Assembly (NCBI RefSeq): GCF_900104575.1
Contig: NZ_LT629731.1
Coordinates: 3,459,102-3,523,101 of the forward strand
Direction: 5' to 3'
DNA: 64,000 nucleotides
Source: Bacillus tuaregi
Lineage (GTDB): Bacteria > Bacillota > Bacilli > Bacillales > Cytobacillaceae
Made by a program: the position numbers and the translations under genes. Positions 19,868 to 29,378 of the stretch are shown piece after piece; positions within the stretch are counted from its first letter, which is position 1; the number at the start of each line of letters is the position of its first letter. The notes below the pieces were generated by a model. The model searched no databases and was not told the origin of the DNA. It was given only the letters and a program-made list of their open reading frames with translations.

Positions 19868-19956
19868 TTATCTACAGGCTATTTATCTAGTTGGAATCTC
19901 GTCCTTACTACACTACTATATATGAAGTTGTAGACAAACCTTGTTATAATCTGTCG

Positions 19957-20577
19957 TCATTCATTCGACATGCCCCTTAAACGCTGATAGGCTTCGGTAA
20001 TTTGTTTTTCATCTTTTACTGACAATGCTGTTAACAGCCTAGCGTAATCCTTTTTTACAGGCTTTTGCCCAACTATTTGCACATAGTTATAATAATCCGC
20101 TAAAATCACCCAAATTCTTAATAATAAGTGATTTTCAGCCATTTCGACAACCCTTAAAAAGAAGTCATCTTCATCAATGACATCCTCATTCCACCTTTTA
20201 TCGGTTAAGAAGACATCCATATCAGCTCTTTTTAACATAAGCGCTAAACAATTCTGTTCAATCAGATACTTCGTTTCTTTTATATCTCGTTTGGACTCTT
20301 CATCCTGCAAAATAAAAGTACTTAAGAGTGGAATCAGGTGATGACCTTTAAAGTCGCGAATAAAGGTACCCTCGCCCCTTTTTGTTTCAATTAATCCGAG
20401 GAGCTCCAAAGCACGTAACGCTTCACGAACAGAAGAGCGTCCAGCATTTAGACGCTCAGATAGTTCACGTTCAGATGGAAGTTTGTCACCAGGCTTTAGA
20501 CTGTCTTCTGTTATCATGTTCCTTAGTTGTTTTACCACTTCTAAATAGACCTTTGTAACTACTTCTGATGATTTCAC
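19957..20577 (-). CDS. FadR-subfamily GntR transcriptional regulator
   Basis: GntR regulator of about 206 aa. The winged HTH (residues 8-70) contains RNMITEDSLKPGDKLPSERE, LNAGRSSVREALRALELLGL and IETKRGEGTFI. The C-terminal helical region is shorter and more divergent than a classical FCD ligand domain (no clear metal-binding His set), so the effector cannot be predicted. The GTG at 20577 and a TTG at 20586 are both possible starts; spacing favours GTG. It lies directly after ytsJ (likely same transcript) and before accDA, and both units carry the same palindromic operator, so it probably regulates itself, ytsJ and accDA. Whether it binds acyl-CoA or another ligand is unknown. Confidence 0.8.
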   Translation of the reverse strand: MKSSEVVTKVYLEVVKQLRNMITEDSLKPGDKLPSERELSERLNAGRSSVREALRALELLGLIETKRGEGTFIRDFKGHHLIPLLSTFILQDEESKRDIKETKYLIEQNCLALMLKRADMDVFLTDKRWNEDVIDEDDFFLRVVEMAENHLLLRIWVILADYYNYVQIVGQKPVKKDYARLLTALSVKDEKQITEAYQRLRGMSNE

Positions 20578-20586
20578 TATTAACAA

Positions 20587-21825
20587 TCACTCACTTTTTC
20601 CAATTAAGGCAAGCTTGCGGGTTTTTTCTTTAATTTCCTCCGGATCAACATTCAATCTTGCTACACCTGTTTCCATAGCAGCTTTTGCCACGGCCGCAGC
20701 TACCGCCGGGGCAACCCTGGAATCAAATGGGGCCGGAATAACATAATCTGCATGCAGATCCTTTTCATCTATTAGATTTGCAATCGCATGAACAGCTGCC
20801 ACTTTCATCTTTTCATTAATATGTGTGGCCCTGACATCAAGCGCCCCTCGGAAAATACCAGGAAAAGCAAGCACATTATTCACCTGGTTAGGGAAGTCGG
20901 ATCTCCCCGTTCCTACAACTGCAGCCCCAGCAGCCTTTGCCGCATCAGGGTGAATTTCCGGATTCGGATTAGCCATCGCAAAAATAATGGGATCACGATT
21001 CATCGTTTTTACCATATCACTAGATAATGCATCCTGAGCAGATACACCAATAAATACATCCGCGTCTACAATTACATCCTGTAGACTGCCGGACTGATTA
21101 TCACGATTTGTAAACTTAGCGACCTCTGATTTAACCTTATTCATTCCTACCGGACGGCCTTCATATATAGCTCCCTTTGTATCACACATGATAATGTCAC
21201 GGACACCAAAGCTATGCAAAAGCTTGATTATCGCAATCCCCGCAGCACCTGCACCATTTGCAATAACCTTTATTTCCGAAATTCTTTTATTAACAATCTT
21301 CAACGCATTCAACAAACCAGCTAATGTCACGATAGCTGTTCCATGTTGATCATCGTGAAAAACGGGAATATTTGTTTCTTTCTTTAGTCTTTCTTCAATA
21401 ACAAAGCAATTTGGTGCTGCAATATCTTCTAGGTTAACACCACCAAAATTAGGCTCCAGGAGTTTAACGGTTTCAATAATTTTTTCAACATCTGTTGTAT
21501 TTAAGCAAATGGGGAAAGCGTCGACACCAGCGAAGCTTTTAAACAATACTGACTTTCCCTCCATAACCGGCAATGCAGCTGATGGTCCAATGTTTCCAAG
21601 ACCTAGTACTGCTGTACCATCTGAGACAACGGCAACCATATTTCCTTTCATTGTATACTCATAAACCGTATCCGGCTTATCATATATTTCTTTACATGGC
21701 TCCGCTACTCCAGGAGAGTATGCTAAACTTAGATCCTTTGCATTTAGAACCTCTACTTTTGATTTTGATTCCAGTTTACCTTTGTTTACTCGATGCATAT
21801 GCAAAGCTTCTTCTCTTAACGTCAC
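20587..21825 (-). CDS. ytsJ: NADP-dependent malic enzyme
   Basis: Oxidative decarboxylation of malate to pyruvate, supplying NADPH; 412 aa, the short bacterial form without a phosphotransacetylase domain. Features are LSLAYSPGVAEPC, VAVVSDGTAVLGLGNIG, the catalytic Lys region MEGKSVLFKSFAGVDAFPI, GGVNLEDIAAPNCF, VFHDDQHGTAIV (metal ligands) and the Rossmann VIANGAGAAGIAI. I chose GTG at 21825 (MTLREEAL) because GAGGAG lies 8 nt upstream; a GTG three codons earlier is too close. A TGGTC-N-GACCA operator lies 103 nt upstream and the GntR gene follows at once. Confidence 0.95.
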   Translation of the reverse strand: MTLREEALHMHRVNKGKLESKSKVEVLNAKDLSLAYSPGVAEPCKEIYDKPDTVYEYTMKGNMVAVVSDGTAVLGLGNIGPSAALPVMEGKSVLFKSFAGVDAFPICLNTTDVEKIIETVKLLEPNFGGVNLEDIAAPNCFVIEERLKKETNIPVFHDDQHGTAIVTLAGLLNALKIVNKRISEIKVIANGAGAAGIAIIKLLHSFGVRDIIMCDTKGAIYEGRPVGMNKVKSEVAKFTNRDNQSGSLQDVIVDADVFIGVSAQDALSSDMVKTMNRDPIIFAMANPNPEIHPDAAKAAGAAVVGTGRSDFPNQVNNVLAFPGIFRGALDVRATHINEKMKVAAVHAIANLIDEKDLHADYVIPAPFDSRVAPAVAAAVAKAAMETGVARLNVDPEEIKEKTRKLALIGKSE

Positions 21826-21927
21826 CTTTCCCACTCCTCAGTCCTATTCAAATCTTAATGAAACATACCTGTCGTCTTCTCTAGATGGTCATAATGCTAC
21901 ATTTAAACGTAAATAAGTGAATAATTT

Positions 21928-21942
21928 ACTGGTCTGACCAGT
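21928..21942. promoter_or_regulatory. GntR/FadR-type operator before ytsJ-gntR
   Basis: ACTGGTCTGACCAGT, perfect palindrome around one base, between dnaE and ytsJ. Same core as the accD site at 19855-19867 and close to the E. coli FadR half-site ACTGGTC. Confidence 0.7.
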
Positions 21943-21995
21943 TTCTTTTTTACAATATAACAATCTTCACTACTTGTAAAGAAGTATAAGAATTG

Positions 21996-24900
21996 TTACT
22001 TCAAAAGTACGTTTTCATCTCCAACCATTTCTTTCAATTGCTCCAAACAGACTTTTGATGGAGTAATAAACAGGCGCTCCTCTAACCGAATCGTTTTCTG
22101 GGTACTCTCATAGTAAAGAACTACTTGGACAGGACCAGGATGCTTTTTCAATATTCCTTTTAAGAGCTGGAGCTGTTCAACAGTTTCTTGCTCTTTCGTA
22201 ATTTTAATGAATACCGTTGTTTCATCATTTAAAGGCTCAACTGCAGCCTCAATCTCCTGTGCTGCCTTAATCATAAACTGGGTTTTTCCTTGACGTTCCT
22301 CTTCTTTTCCTTCGATAACCAGGATATTTCCTTGCTGTAAAATAGATGAAATTTTCTTATATACATTAGGAAATACAACAGCCTCCATCTCTCCGCTAGA
22401 GTCACTTATGATGATAAAAGCCATCTGTTCACCTTTTTTGGTACGGATTTTTTTGGTTTCACCAATATGGACGACTGCTTTTCGATTAGAATTTAAAGGA
22501 ATCGTATCAAATAACGCATGTACCTTTAAAGCAGGAAAATACTTCTCATATAGGGATACAGGATGATTGGATAAATAGAAGCCAAGTACTTCCTTTTCCA
22601 TTCGAAGCTTATCCTCTTCACGCATCGGCTCTACTTCCATATACTTAGGTCTAATCGTTAATTCAATATGAGAAAATAAATCTCCCTGTTGACTCTCATT
22701 CGGCTTTACTAGCTGGGCATGGTCGAGAGCAACATCTAAGCTTGCCAATAGCACGGCACGATCCTCATCAAACTCATCTAAACTACCTGAATAAACAAGC
22801 GCCTCTAAGGTTTTGCGATTGACCACTTTCGTTGATACTCTTATGCAGAGATCGAATAAATCAACAAATAGCTTTTCCTTGCGGGCACGCATAATTTCAG
22901 TTAATGCCGCAATGCCAACTCCTTTTACAGCTCCAAGACTAAACCGGATTCCATCCTTTTCAGCGAGAAAGGAATAGCCGCTTTTATTAATTGATGGGGC
23001 TAGAAGAGGGATATGCATTGTCTTCATTTCTCTTAAATATTGAGATATTTTCACTTCATTTCCTGTAACAGATGTTAAGATAGAGGCCATAAAATGAATC
23101 GGATAGTGTGCCTTCAAGTAAGCAAGCTGATAAGCGATAAAGCTGTATGCAACGGCATGACTTCTATTAAAGCCATAATTAGCAAATCGAACGATTAAAT
23201 CATAGATTTCGTTTGCCGTTATTCGTTCATAGCCTTTACGTTCAGCCCCCTCAATAAAATGGGTCCTCTCCCGATCTAGCACTTCCTTTTGCTTTTTACT
23301 CACTGCCCTTCTTAAGAGGTCCGCATCACCTAGTGAAAAGCCTGCCATTTTGGAAGCAATTTTCAATATTTGTTCCTGATATACAATAATCCCGTATGTA
23401 TTTTCAAGAATTGGCTCTAAATCAGGATGTGGATAGACGACTTTTTCGCGGCCGTGCTTCCGATCAATGAAGTGCGGGATATTTTCCATTGGACCCGGAC
23501 GATATAGAGCATTTACTGCTACGATATCCTCGAAGCGGTTTGGCTTCAGTCGTGTCAGCACATTCCGCATTCCGTCAGATTCCAGTTGAAATACACCAGT
23601 CGTCAGTCCATTACTGATTAACTGAAAGGCTGCTGGATCATCCATCGGGATTTCTTTTATATTTAATTTTTTACCAGTTTTACGATAGATAGACTTTAAA
23701 ATAGACTCAATTAAAGAAAGATTTCTTAAGCCAAGAAAATCAATTTTTAAGAGACCAAGCTCCTCTAAATGCTCCATCGAATACTGAGTTAAATAAATAT
23801 TCTCATGCCCCTGCTGAATCGGGATAATATCAACTAATGGCTGTTCACTAATCACAACTCCAGCGGCATGTGTGGAAGTATGCCTTGGAAGTCCCTCAAG
23901 CTTTAAAGCTGTTTCAAAAAGCCGCTTCTGCTGGTCTGTTTCAGCGACAAAATCCTTTAACAGCTTAGATTCAGCATAGGCTTCCTTAAGCGTTATCCCA
24001 GCTTTCCCCGGAATCATTCTTGACAATCTATCTAATTCCTTTGTATTAAGACCAAACACCCTGCCTACATCCCTAAGAGCCGCTTTGGCTGCTAATGTAC
24101 CGAACGTAATGATTTGCGCAACATGGAGCTGGCCATATTTATTTGTCACATAACGGATAACTTCCTCACGCCTATGGTCCGGAAAGTCAATATCAATATC
24201 GGGCATTGAAATCCGTTCCGGATTGAGAAAACGTTCAAAAAGAAGCTGATGTTGAATCGGATCAACATCGGTTATATAAAGCGTATAGGCAACCAATGAA
24301 CCTGCTGCCGATCCCCTGCCCGGACCAGTTAATATGCCTGCTTCTCGAGCAAATCTCATAAAATCCCAGACAATAAGAAAATAATCGCTAAACTGCATCT
24401 TCTTGATTATTTCTAATTCATATCGAAGTCGGCTCTTTACCTCATTAGTTAGTGAGTCATAACGTTCCTGAAGTCCCTTCCAGCAGATCTCCTCCAGCAA
24501 TTCCTCTGCTGCCTGACCGTTACCTGTCGGATATCTTGGCAGCTTTGTCTTATGAAGCTCGATCATGACATTACACGCTTCGGCAATTTTTAGTGTATTT
24601 TCTAATGCATCCGGAATTTCTGTGAAAAGCTCAATCATTTCCGTTGGAGTCTTTAAATCATAATGATGACTTTCAAGTAGCTCCCGATTTTCATCCTGCA
24701 GTTTGTTTCCATTTTTAATAGCCAGTAAGCACTCATGAGCAAAGGCATCCTCTTTATATAAATAATATACCTGATTCGTTGCCACTAGCTGAACCTGATA
24801 ATGTTTAGCTAACTCTACAAGCTTTCGATTTACATTCATTTCAGCTGAGATGTGATGCTGTTGGAGACTGATATAGAACGATTCTCCGAATAATTGCTTA

Positions 24901-25352
24901 TATAAGCTCAGCACCCTTTCAGCACTTGTGATATCACCATTTAGCAGCGCCTGTTCTATTTCCCCATCTTTTCCAGGAGTTAAAGCAAATAATCCTTTAG
25001 AATAATGCTTTAGCCATTTTATGGGGATCCCAGATAATGATTTTGTTTGAATGCTGCTCGATATTTTCAACAGATTTTGCAGCCCGATTTGATTTTTCGC
25101 TAGTAGGACAAGCGGAAAAGCAGCTCCCTCTTGTTCTTCACTGAGTACATCCGCTGTTAGTCCAATTATTGGCTTGATGGAATGTTTCATACATTCTTTA
25201 TAAAAGCTTACAGCACCGTACATTACGTTACGGTCCGTTAGCGCTAAGGCACCATACCCTTTTTTCTTCGCATCCCGTACAAGTTCTTCCACAGATGCTG
25301 TGCTCGTTAACAAGCTAAACGCACTATAAACATGAAGGTGAATAAATGACAC
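21996..25352 (-). CDS. dnaE: DNA polymerase III alpha subunit, DnaE type
   Basis: Family C polymerase; in bacilli DnaE extends RNA primers for the lagging strand before PolC takes over; 1118 aa, normal size. The N-terminal PHP domain (FIHLHVYSAFSLL, ALTDRNVMYG) is followed by the palm with GPGRGSAAGSLVAY and the catalytic Asp cluster PDIDIDFPDHRREEV (near residue 385). Next come the HhH region (GYSFLAEKDGIRFSLGAVKGVG), an OB domain near 980-1060 (MAFIIISDSSGEMEAVVFPNV) and a tail. The start is GTG at 25352: AAGGAAGTG has correct spacing for it but not for the ATG two codons earlier. It is transcribed alone, divergent from ytrH. Confidence 0.96.
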   Translation of the reverse strand: MSFIHLHVYSAFSLLTSTASVEELVRDAKKKGYGALALTDRNVMYGAVSFYKECMKHSIKPIIGLTADVLSEEQEGAAFPLVLLAKNQIGLQNLLKISSSIQTKSLSGIPIKWLKHYSKGLFALTPGKDGEIEQALLNGDITSAERVLSLYKQLFGESFYISLQQHHISAEMNVNRKLVELAKHYQVQLVATNQVYYLYKEDAFAHECLLAIKNGNKLQDENRELLESHHYDLKTPTEMIELFTEIPDALENTLKIAEACNVMIELHKTKLPRYPTGNGQAAEELLEEICWKGLQERYDSLTNEVKSRLRYELEIIKKMQFSDYFLIVWDFMRFAREAGILTGPGRGSAAGSLVAYTLYITDVDPIQHQLLFERFLNPERISMPDIDIDFPDHRREEVIRYVTNKYGQLHVAQIITFGTLAAKAALRDVGRVFGLNTKELDRLSRMIPGKAGITLKEAYAESKLLKDFVAETDQQKRLFETALKLEGLPRHTSTHAAGVVISEQPLVDIIPIQQGHENIYLTQYSMEHLEELGLLKIDFLGLRNLSLIESILKSIYRKTGKKLNIKEIPMDDPAAFQLISNGLTTGVFQLESDGMRNVLTRLKPNRFEDIVAVNALYRPGPMENIPHFIDRKHGREKVVYPHPDLEPILENTYGIIVYQEQILKIASKMAGFSLGDADLLRRAVSKKQKEVLDRERTHFIEGAERKGYERITANEIYDLIVRFANYGFNRSHAVAYSFIAYQLAYLKAHYPIHFMASILTSVTGNEVKISQYLREMKTMHIPLLAPSINKSGYSFLAEKDGIRFSLGAVKGVGIAALTEIMRARKEKLFVDLFDLCIRVSTKVVNRKTLEALVYSGSLDEFDEDRAVLLASLDVALDHAQLVKPNESQQGDLFSHIELTIRPKYMEVEPMREEDKLRMEKEVLGFYLSNHPVSLYEKYFPALKVHALFDTIPLNSNRKAVVHIGETKKIRTKKGEQMAFIIISDSSGEMEAVVFPNVYKKISSILQQGNILVIEGKEEERQGKTQFMIKAAQEIEAAVEPLNDETTVFIKITKEQETVEQLQLLKGILKKHPGPVQVVLYYESTQKTIRLEERLFITPSKVCLEQLKEMVGDENVLLK

Positions 25353-25569
25353 GTACATTCACTTCCTTAATAAGTCTTAAATAGACTAGTTTTCTATATT
25401 TTTATTTCATAAATATTTTGTAAAAGATACTGTAAATGATAGTTATTGCTTTCCGTTTCAGGTGCATTACTTTCTGCTCTACTACCTCATGCCCTGACAA
25501 CCTTTACATATTATTATAGAGTTTTCCTCTTAAAAAGAAAGTATGTTCTCTTTTTTCTATTTAGAATAA

Positions 25570-25598
25570 ACATAATTTTAAATCCTTGTCCATATGTT
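25570..25598 (+). promoter_or_regulatory. Putative sigma-E promoter of ytrH-ytrI
   Basis: ACATAAT (25570-25576), 14 nt, CATATGTT (25591-25598). Compared with the sigma-E consensus KMATATT-N14-CATACAHT this is a fair match, about 40 nt before the ytrH ATG; ytrHI belong to the mother-cell sigma-E regulon in B. subtilis. Confidence 0.4.
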
Positions 25599-25637
25599 TA
25601 GTATAGAAGGAATATTATCCATAAAGGATGGGATCAC

Positions 25638-25976
25638 ATGCAGGAACAACCCTTTTTTTCTTTATTCTTACAAAGCTATTTTATCGCACTTGGCGTATTA
25701 ATTGGAGGATCCCTTATTGGAGGCATGGCCGCCTTCCTTACTGGTAAACCACCTTTAACGGAAATCTATCGAATTTCAGGTATGATTCGAATATGGGCAA
25801 TTGTCACGGCCATTGGCGGAACATTTGATGCTGTGTATACCTTTGAAAGAGGATTTTTAGAAGGTGAAACTAAGGACTTATTTAAGCAATTTCTTCTGAT
25901 CCTGTCTGCATTAGGAGGTGCACAGACGGGATCATTGTTTATCACCTGGCTGACACAGGAGCATACAACGCTATGA
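25638..25976 (+). CDS. ytrH: Sporulation membrane protein YtrH
   Basis: Membrane protein of 112 aa with three predicted helices (YFIALGVLIGGSLIGGMAAFL; IRIWAIVTAIGGTFDAVY; LLILSALGGAQTGSLFITWL). YtrH is made in the mother cell and needed for full spore resistance in B. subtilis, with no known biochemical function. The ATG is behind AAAGGATGGG. Its stop overlaps ytrI by 4 nt (ATGA), so the two are translated together. Confidence 0.85.
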   Translation: MQEQPFFSLFLQSYFIALGVLIGGSLIGGMAAFLTGKPPLTEIYRISGMIRIWAIVTAIGGTFDAVYTFERGFLEGETKDLFKQFLLILSALGGAQTGSLFITWLTQEHTTL

Positions 25977-26476
25977 GAATTCCGCCATATTATCGAAAGC
26001 CTTCCTGGCAGCGATTTTTTGCCGGCATGGTAATAGGCGGAGTGATAAGCTGGTTTGTCTTTTTATATATTTATGGTGAATGGCAGGAGGAGTATAGTAA
26101 AGAAATCCAAACACAAAAAGATGAAATCTCTGAATTAAAGAACGAAAAGACCATATGGCAGGAGGAATTTAAAAAACTGAATAAAGAAAACAAAGCCAAG
26201 CTCACCGTACAATCCATCTATATTAAAATTACCAATAAAGATAAATACCATCTTGATCAGCTTTCTGTATTAGAAATAGAGGATGACGTACGGGAAGATA
26301 TTCGTATGATGATAGCAAAAGATATCGATACTGTCTATAACAGTCGCAAGCTAATAAAGAAAATCATCGAAAACAAAACAGTCAAAGCAAATGAGAAGCG
26401 TTATAAGTTAAAGGTTAGTGAAATGACGATTCACACAACACTGTCCATTGAATTAGAGCTAGCGATTTCTGACTAG
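25973..26476 (+). CDS. ytrI: Sporulation membrane protein YtrI
   Basis: Protein of 167 aa. A single N-terminal membrane helix (residues 17-35, GMVIGGVISWFVFLYIYGEW) is followed by a coiled coil (about 40-75, KEIQTQKDEISELKNEKTIW) and a small soluble domain. It is the translationally coupled partner of ytrH. Membrane anchoring with an extracytoplasmic coiled coil fits a structural role at the forespore membrane, but that is inference. It ends convergent with nrnA. Confidence 0.83.
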   Translation: MRIPPYYRKPSWQRFFAGMVIGGVISWFVFLYIYGEWQEEYSKEIQTQKDEISELKNEKTIWQEEFKKLNKENKAKLTVQSIYIKITNKDKYHLDQLSVLEIEDDVREDIRMMIAKDIDTVYNSRKLIKKIIENKTVKANEKRYKLKVSEMTIHTTLSIELELAISD

Positions 26477-26488
26477 AATGGGAAAGAT

Positions 26489-26507
26489 GCCCGGCTTAAG
26501 ACCGGGC
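26489..26507. terminator. GC-rich hairpin between ytrI and nrnA
   Basis: GCCCGG ... CCGGGC, overlapping the nrnA stop codon. The T tracts are poor on both strands, so termination efficiency is uncertain. Confidence 0.45.
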
Positions 26508-27443
26508 AAACTCTCCACATATATCCTCTACTTCGCTGATTACCTGCTCTGCATGAGTCCAGGAATAAATAGAGGCCCCCGCAGCTTTTGGATGGCCGCC
26601 CCCTTTATAATGGCGGGCAATCCCATTAATAACTGGTCCCTTCGAGCGTAACCGTACTCTAATCTGGTCCTCTTCCTCAATAAAGAAGACCCAAGCCATG
26701 ATACCTTGAATGTTTCCAAGTGTACCAACTAGCAGAGATGCTTCAGCCGGAGTCGCCTCATATTGCTCGAGCAATTCCTTTGTTAACTTCACGTAGGCAA
26801 CACCGTTAGTACCGGTTTCGAAGTTTTGTAAAATATATCCGCTAAGCTTCACGATTTTAGGTTTTAAATTATACATACCTTCGTATAGCTCTGTACGAGA
26901 AAATTGATAATGAATCAACTCACCTGCATAGGCAAAGGTTTTTTCCGTTGTACTTGGGTACAAAAAACGACCGGTATCACCAACTATCCCGGAATAGATT
27001 AGCCTTGCCGCTGCATCTGACATCTGCAAGCCCTTATCTTTCCCATAGAGATAAAATTCATAAATTAATTCACTGGTAGAACTTGCACTTGTATCTACCC
27101 ACAGCATGTCACCATATGGATCCTCATTAGGGTGGTGGTCAATTTTAATCAGCATATCCCCAAGCTTATACCTACTGTCGTCGATTCGCGCTTCATTTGC
27201 CGTATCACACACGATGACAAGTGCTCCATTATAGGTATCATCAGGTATATCATCGAGATGTCTTAAAAATTGGAGGGTTTCTTCTTCTTTTCCTACGGTA
27301 AAAATGGACTTATCTGGAAATGACGCCTTTAACACCTCTGCAAGACCACCTTGTGACCCATACGCGTCAGGGTCAGGACGAACATGACGATGAATGATAA
27401 TCGTATCATATTTTTTTATAGTCTGAAGTATTTGCTCTTTCAT
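26496..27443 (-). CDS. nrnA: Oligoribonuclease / 3'-phosphoadenosine-5'-phosphate phosphatase NrnA
   Basis: DHH-DHHA1 phosphoesterase of 315 aa that degrades 2-5 nt RNAs (nanoRNA) and dephosphorylates pAp; YtqI in B. subtilis. Motifs are IIIHRHVRPDPDAYGSQ (motif I), VIVCDTANEARID, IDHHPNEDPYGD (DHH) and, in the C-terminal DHHA1 domain, ARHYKGGGHPKAAGA. The ATG at 27443 follows AAGGAGAGACTA; the open frame 14 codons upstream lacks a ribosome-binding site. It is convergent with ytrHI and divergent from ytpI. Confidence 0.94.
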   Translation of the reverse strand: MKEQILQTIKKYDTIIIHRHVRPDPDAYGSQGGLAEVLKASFPDKSIFTVGKEEETLQFLRHLDDIPDDTYNGALVIVCDTANEARIDDSRYKLGDMLIKIDHHPNEDPYGDMLWVDTSASSTSELIYEFYLYGKDKGLQMSDAAARLIYSGIVGDTGRFLYPSTTEKTFAYAGELIHYQFSRTELYEGMYNLKPKIVKLSGYILQNFETGTNGVAYVKLTKELLEQYEATPAEASLLVGTLGNIQGIMAWVFFIEEEDQIRVRLRSKGPVINGIARHYKGGGHPKAAGASIYSWTHAEQVISEVEDICGEFARS

Positions 27444-27589
27444 TAGTCTCTCCTTATTATAAAGTAGATACTTTATTAATAGCATAATTTAACTAGAAGA
27501 AAAAGAAATATAATTCGATTTTTTAGCATTTTTCAGTCAAAATAGTTTACTATAGAGGTACTATGATAAAAATGGGGGATAGAAGAAAA

Positions 27590-27886
27590 ATGCCTATTCT
27601 AGTTATGTTTATTGTTATTTCACTAGCATTTTATATTTTCTACAAAGCAAAGTACTTTCGGACCAGAATGCCTGCAGAGAAGAAATGGATATCGGCAAAA
27701 GGAAGCATTGCTTTAGGGTCCTTTATCGCCTTATTTGGTATCAACCAGCTTTTTCTTTTTCAAACCACTGTCACTTATATTGTCGCCGCTGTATTTATTG
27801 CACTTGGTGTGGTAAATATTTTCGGCGGTATTAAAGCGTATAAATATTTCCTTCCATTAGCTATCAAGGAAATTGAGAATACCTGA
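27590..27886 (+). CDS. ytpI: YtpI-like membrane protein
   Basis: 98-aa membrane protein with three predicted helices (PILVMFIVISLAFYIFY; IALGSFIALFGINQLFLF; VTYIVAAVFIALGVVNIFGG). It belongs to the YtpI family of bacilli; function unknown. I start at the ATG at 27590, preceded by GGGGGATAG; two upstream in-frame starts (27563, 27572) lack a ribosome-binding site. It is monocistronic, ending at a strong terminator. Confidence 0.75.
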   Translation: MPILVMFIVISLAFYIFYKAKYFRTRMPAEKKWISAKGSIALGSFIALFGINQLFLFQTTVTYIVAAVFIALGVVNIFGGIKAYKYFLPLAIKEIENT

Positions 27887-27891
27887 TAAGG

Positions 27892-27923
27892 AAGCGACGG
27901 AGCTCTTAGCTCCGTCGCTTTTA
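27892..27923. terminator. Terminator between ytpI and ytoI
   Basis: AAGCGACGGAGCT, loop CTT, AGCTCCGTCGCTTTTA. Serves ytpI; it is also just beyond the convergent ytoI. Confidence 0.92.
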
Positions 27924-27942
27924 TGATTCCCTCAGCTCCACT

Positions 27943-29262
27943 CTAGTGTCTGTCAATCAATTGACATGTCAGCATCGCTTTACCAACCAAAACGCCTTCA
28001 TTAAAAACTTCAATATCTACCTTCCCGAATTTCCGACCCACTTCCAATATTTTAGGATATATCTCAAGCATACTATCTAATTGAACCGGTTTGAGGAAAT
28101 AGGTCGTCATATTTTCAACGACAAGGTCGCCTTTCTTGTAGCCTCTTAACACCCGGTTAGCAGCTTCAAAGACAATTGTTGTGAATACTCCATACGAGAC
28201 GGTTCCATGGTGGTTTGTCATTTGCGGTGTTACCTCAAAGCGATAGACATCGTCCCCTTTTGTTTTCCCCTTCATCATACTGATTTGGTTTGTTATGATA
28301 TCATCGATTGTTTCACCGACCTGTGGCTGTCGTTGAATCATCTGTAAAGCCTTCAATACATCCTGACGACTGATGATTCCCTTAAGCTTATTAGAATCGT
28401 TTACAACAGGAAGCACTTCAATACTTTCCCAAACCATCATATGTGCCGAAGAAGCGACACTCGTTTTCTCACCAACTGTCATTGGATTTTTGGTCATGAT
28501 TTTTTCAAGGGTTGTATCATGATCATGTCCAATAACATCTTTTGAAGTAATCATACCTTGAATTTTTAAATTGGCATCTGTAACCGGAAAACGGCTATGA
28601 CCAGTTTCTCGGTTTAGCTCATACCAATCTTTAATTGTATCGGTTGTTTTTAGATAACGAGTTTTTTCAAGGGGGGTTAAAATATCCTCTACCAAGATAA
28701 TTTCCTTCTTAATTAATTGATCATCAATGGCACGATTGATCATCGTAGCTGTTGTAAAGGAATCGTAGCTGCTTGAAATGACAGGCATGCTTAGTTCGTC
28801 CGCCAGCTTCTTGACTTCGTCATTTGTATCAAAGCCGCCTGTAATCAATACAGCTGCGCCGGCCTTTAAGGCTAGTTCATGTGCGTTCACCCTGTTACCA
28901 ACAATCAACAGACTTCCAGCATCAATATAACGCATCATCGCATCCAATTGCATGGCACCGATGACAAACTTATTTAATGTTTTATGAAGACCTGATCTGC
29001 CTCCTAGGACCTGACCATCGACAATATTGACAACTTCAGCAAAAGTTAGCTTTTCAATATTTTCTTTCTTTTTTCTTTCAATTCGTATCGTACCAACTCT
29101 TTCAATTGTACTAACATAACCTTTATTCTCTGCATCCTTAATGGCTCTATACGCTGTTCCTTCACTTACCTCTAATGCCTTGGCGATCTGCCGCACCGAT
29201 ATTTTTTCACCGATTGGTAATTCATCAATGTGTTGAAGTATTTGCTCGTGTTTCGTAGCCAA
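27943..29262 (-). CDS. ytoI: CBS/DRTGG/hotdog-domain regulator YtoI
   Basis: Multidomain protein of 439 aa. The order is an N-terminal helix-turn-helix (1-60; ISVRQIAKALEVSEGTAYRAI), DRTGG domain (about 75-190), two CBS domains (about 195-310; ITSKDVIGHDHD, ISRQDVLKAL) and a hotdog thioesterase-like domain (about 335-430; GTVSYGVFTTIVFEAANRVL). This architecture suggests a transcription factor that senses adenosine nucleotides and an acyl-CoA-like ligand; neither is proven. The TTG at 29262 (MATKHEQIL) is favoured, behind GAGGGTGAG; a GTG lies three codons upstream. Confidence 0.85.
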   Translation of the reverse strand: MATKHEQILQHIDELPIGEKISVRQIAKALEVSEGTAYRAIKDAENKGYVSTIERVGTIRIERKKKENIEKLTFAEVVNIVDGQVLGGRSGLHKTLNKFVIGAMQLDAMMRYIDAGSLLIVGNRVNAHELALKAGAAVLITGGFDTNDEVKKLADELSMPVISSSYDSFTTATMINRAIDDQLIKKEIILVEDILTPLEKTRYLKTTDTIKDWYELNRETGHSRFPVTDANLKIQGMITSKDVIGHDHDTTLEKIMTKNPMTVGEKTSVASSAHMMVWESIEVLPVVNDSNKLKGIISRQDVLKALQMIQRQPQVGETIDDIITNQISMMKGKTKGDDVYRFEVTPQMTNHHGTVSYGVFTTIVFEAANRVLRGYKKGDLVVENMTTYFLKPVQLDSMLEIYPKILEVGRKFGKVDIEVFNEGVLVGKAMLTCQLIDRH

Positions 29263-29378
29263 GACTCTCACCCTCTACTTAATTTCAGTTACCCTAGTAT
29301 ATTCTCTATTATAAGGGTCTCAGCTAACTGTTTCAATTGATTGACATTTTCTGTTTCAATTTCTCCATATTTTTAGTT

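Noticed and set aside
25359-25569. Possible TTTACA-17-TTTATG promoter of dnaE
   Set aside because: Weak -10 match in very AT-rich DNA, several equally good alternatives.
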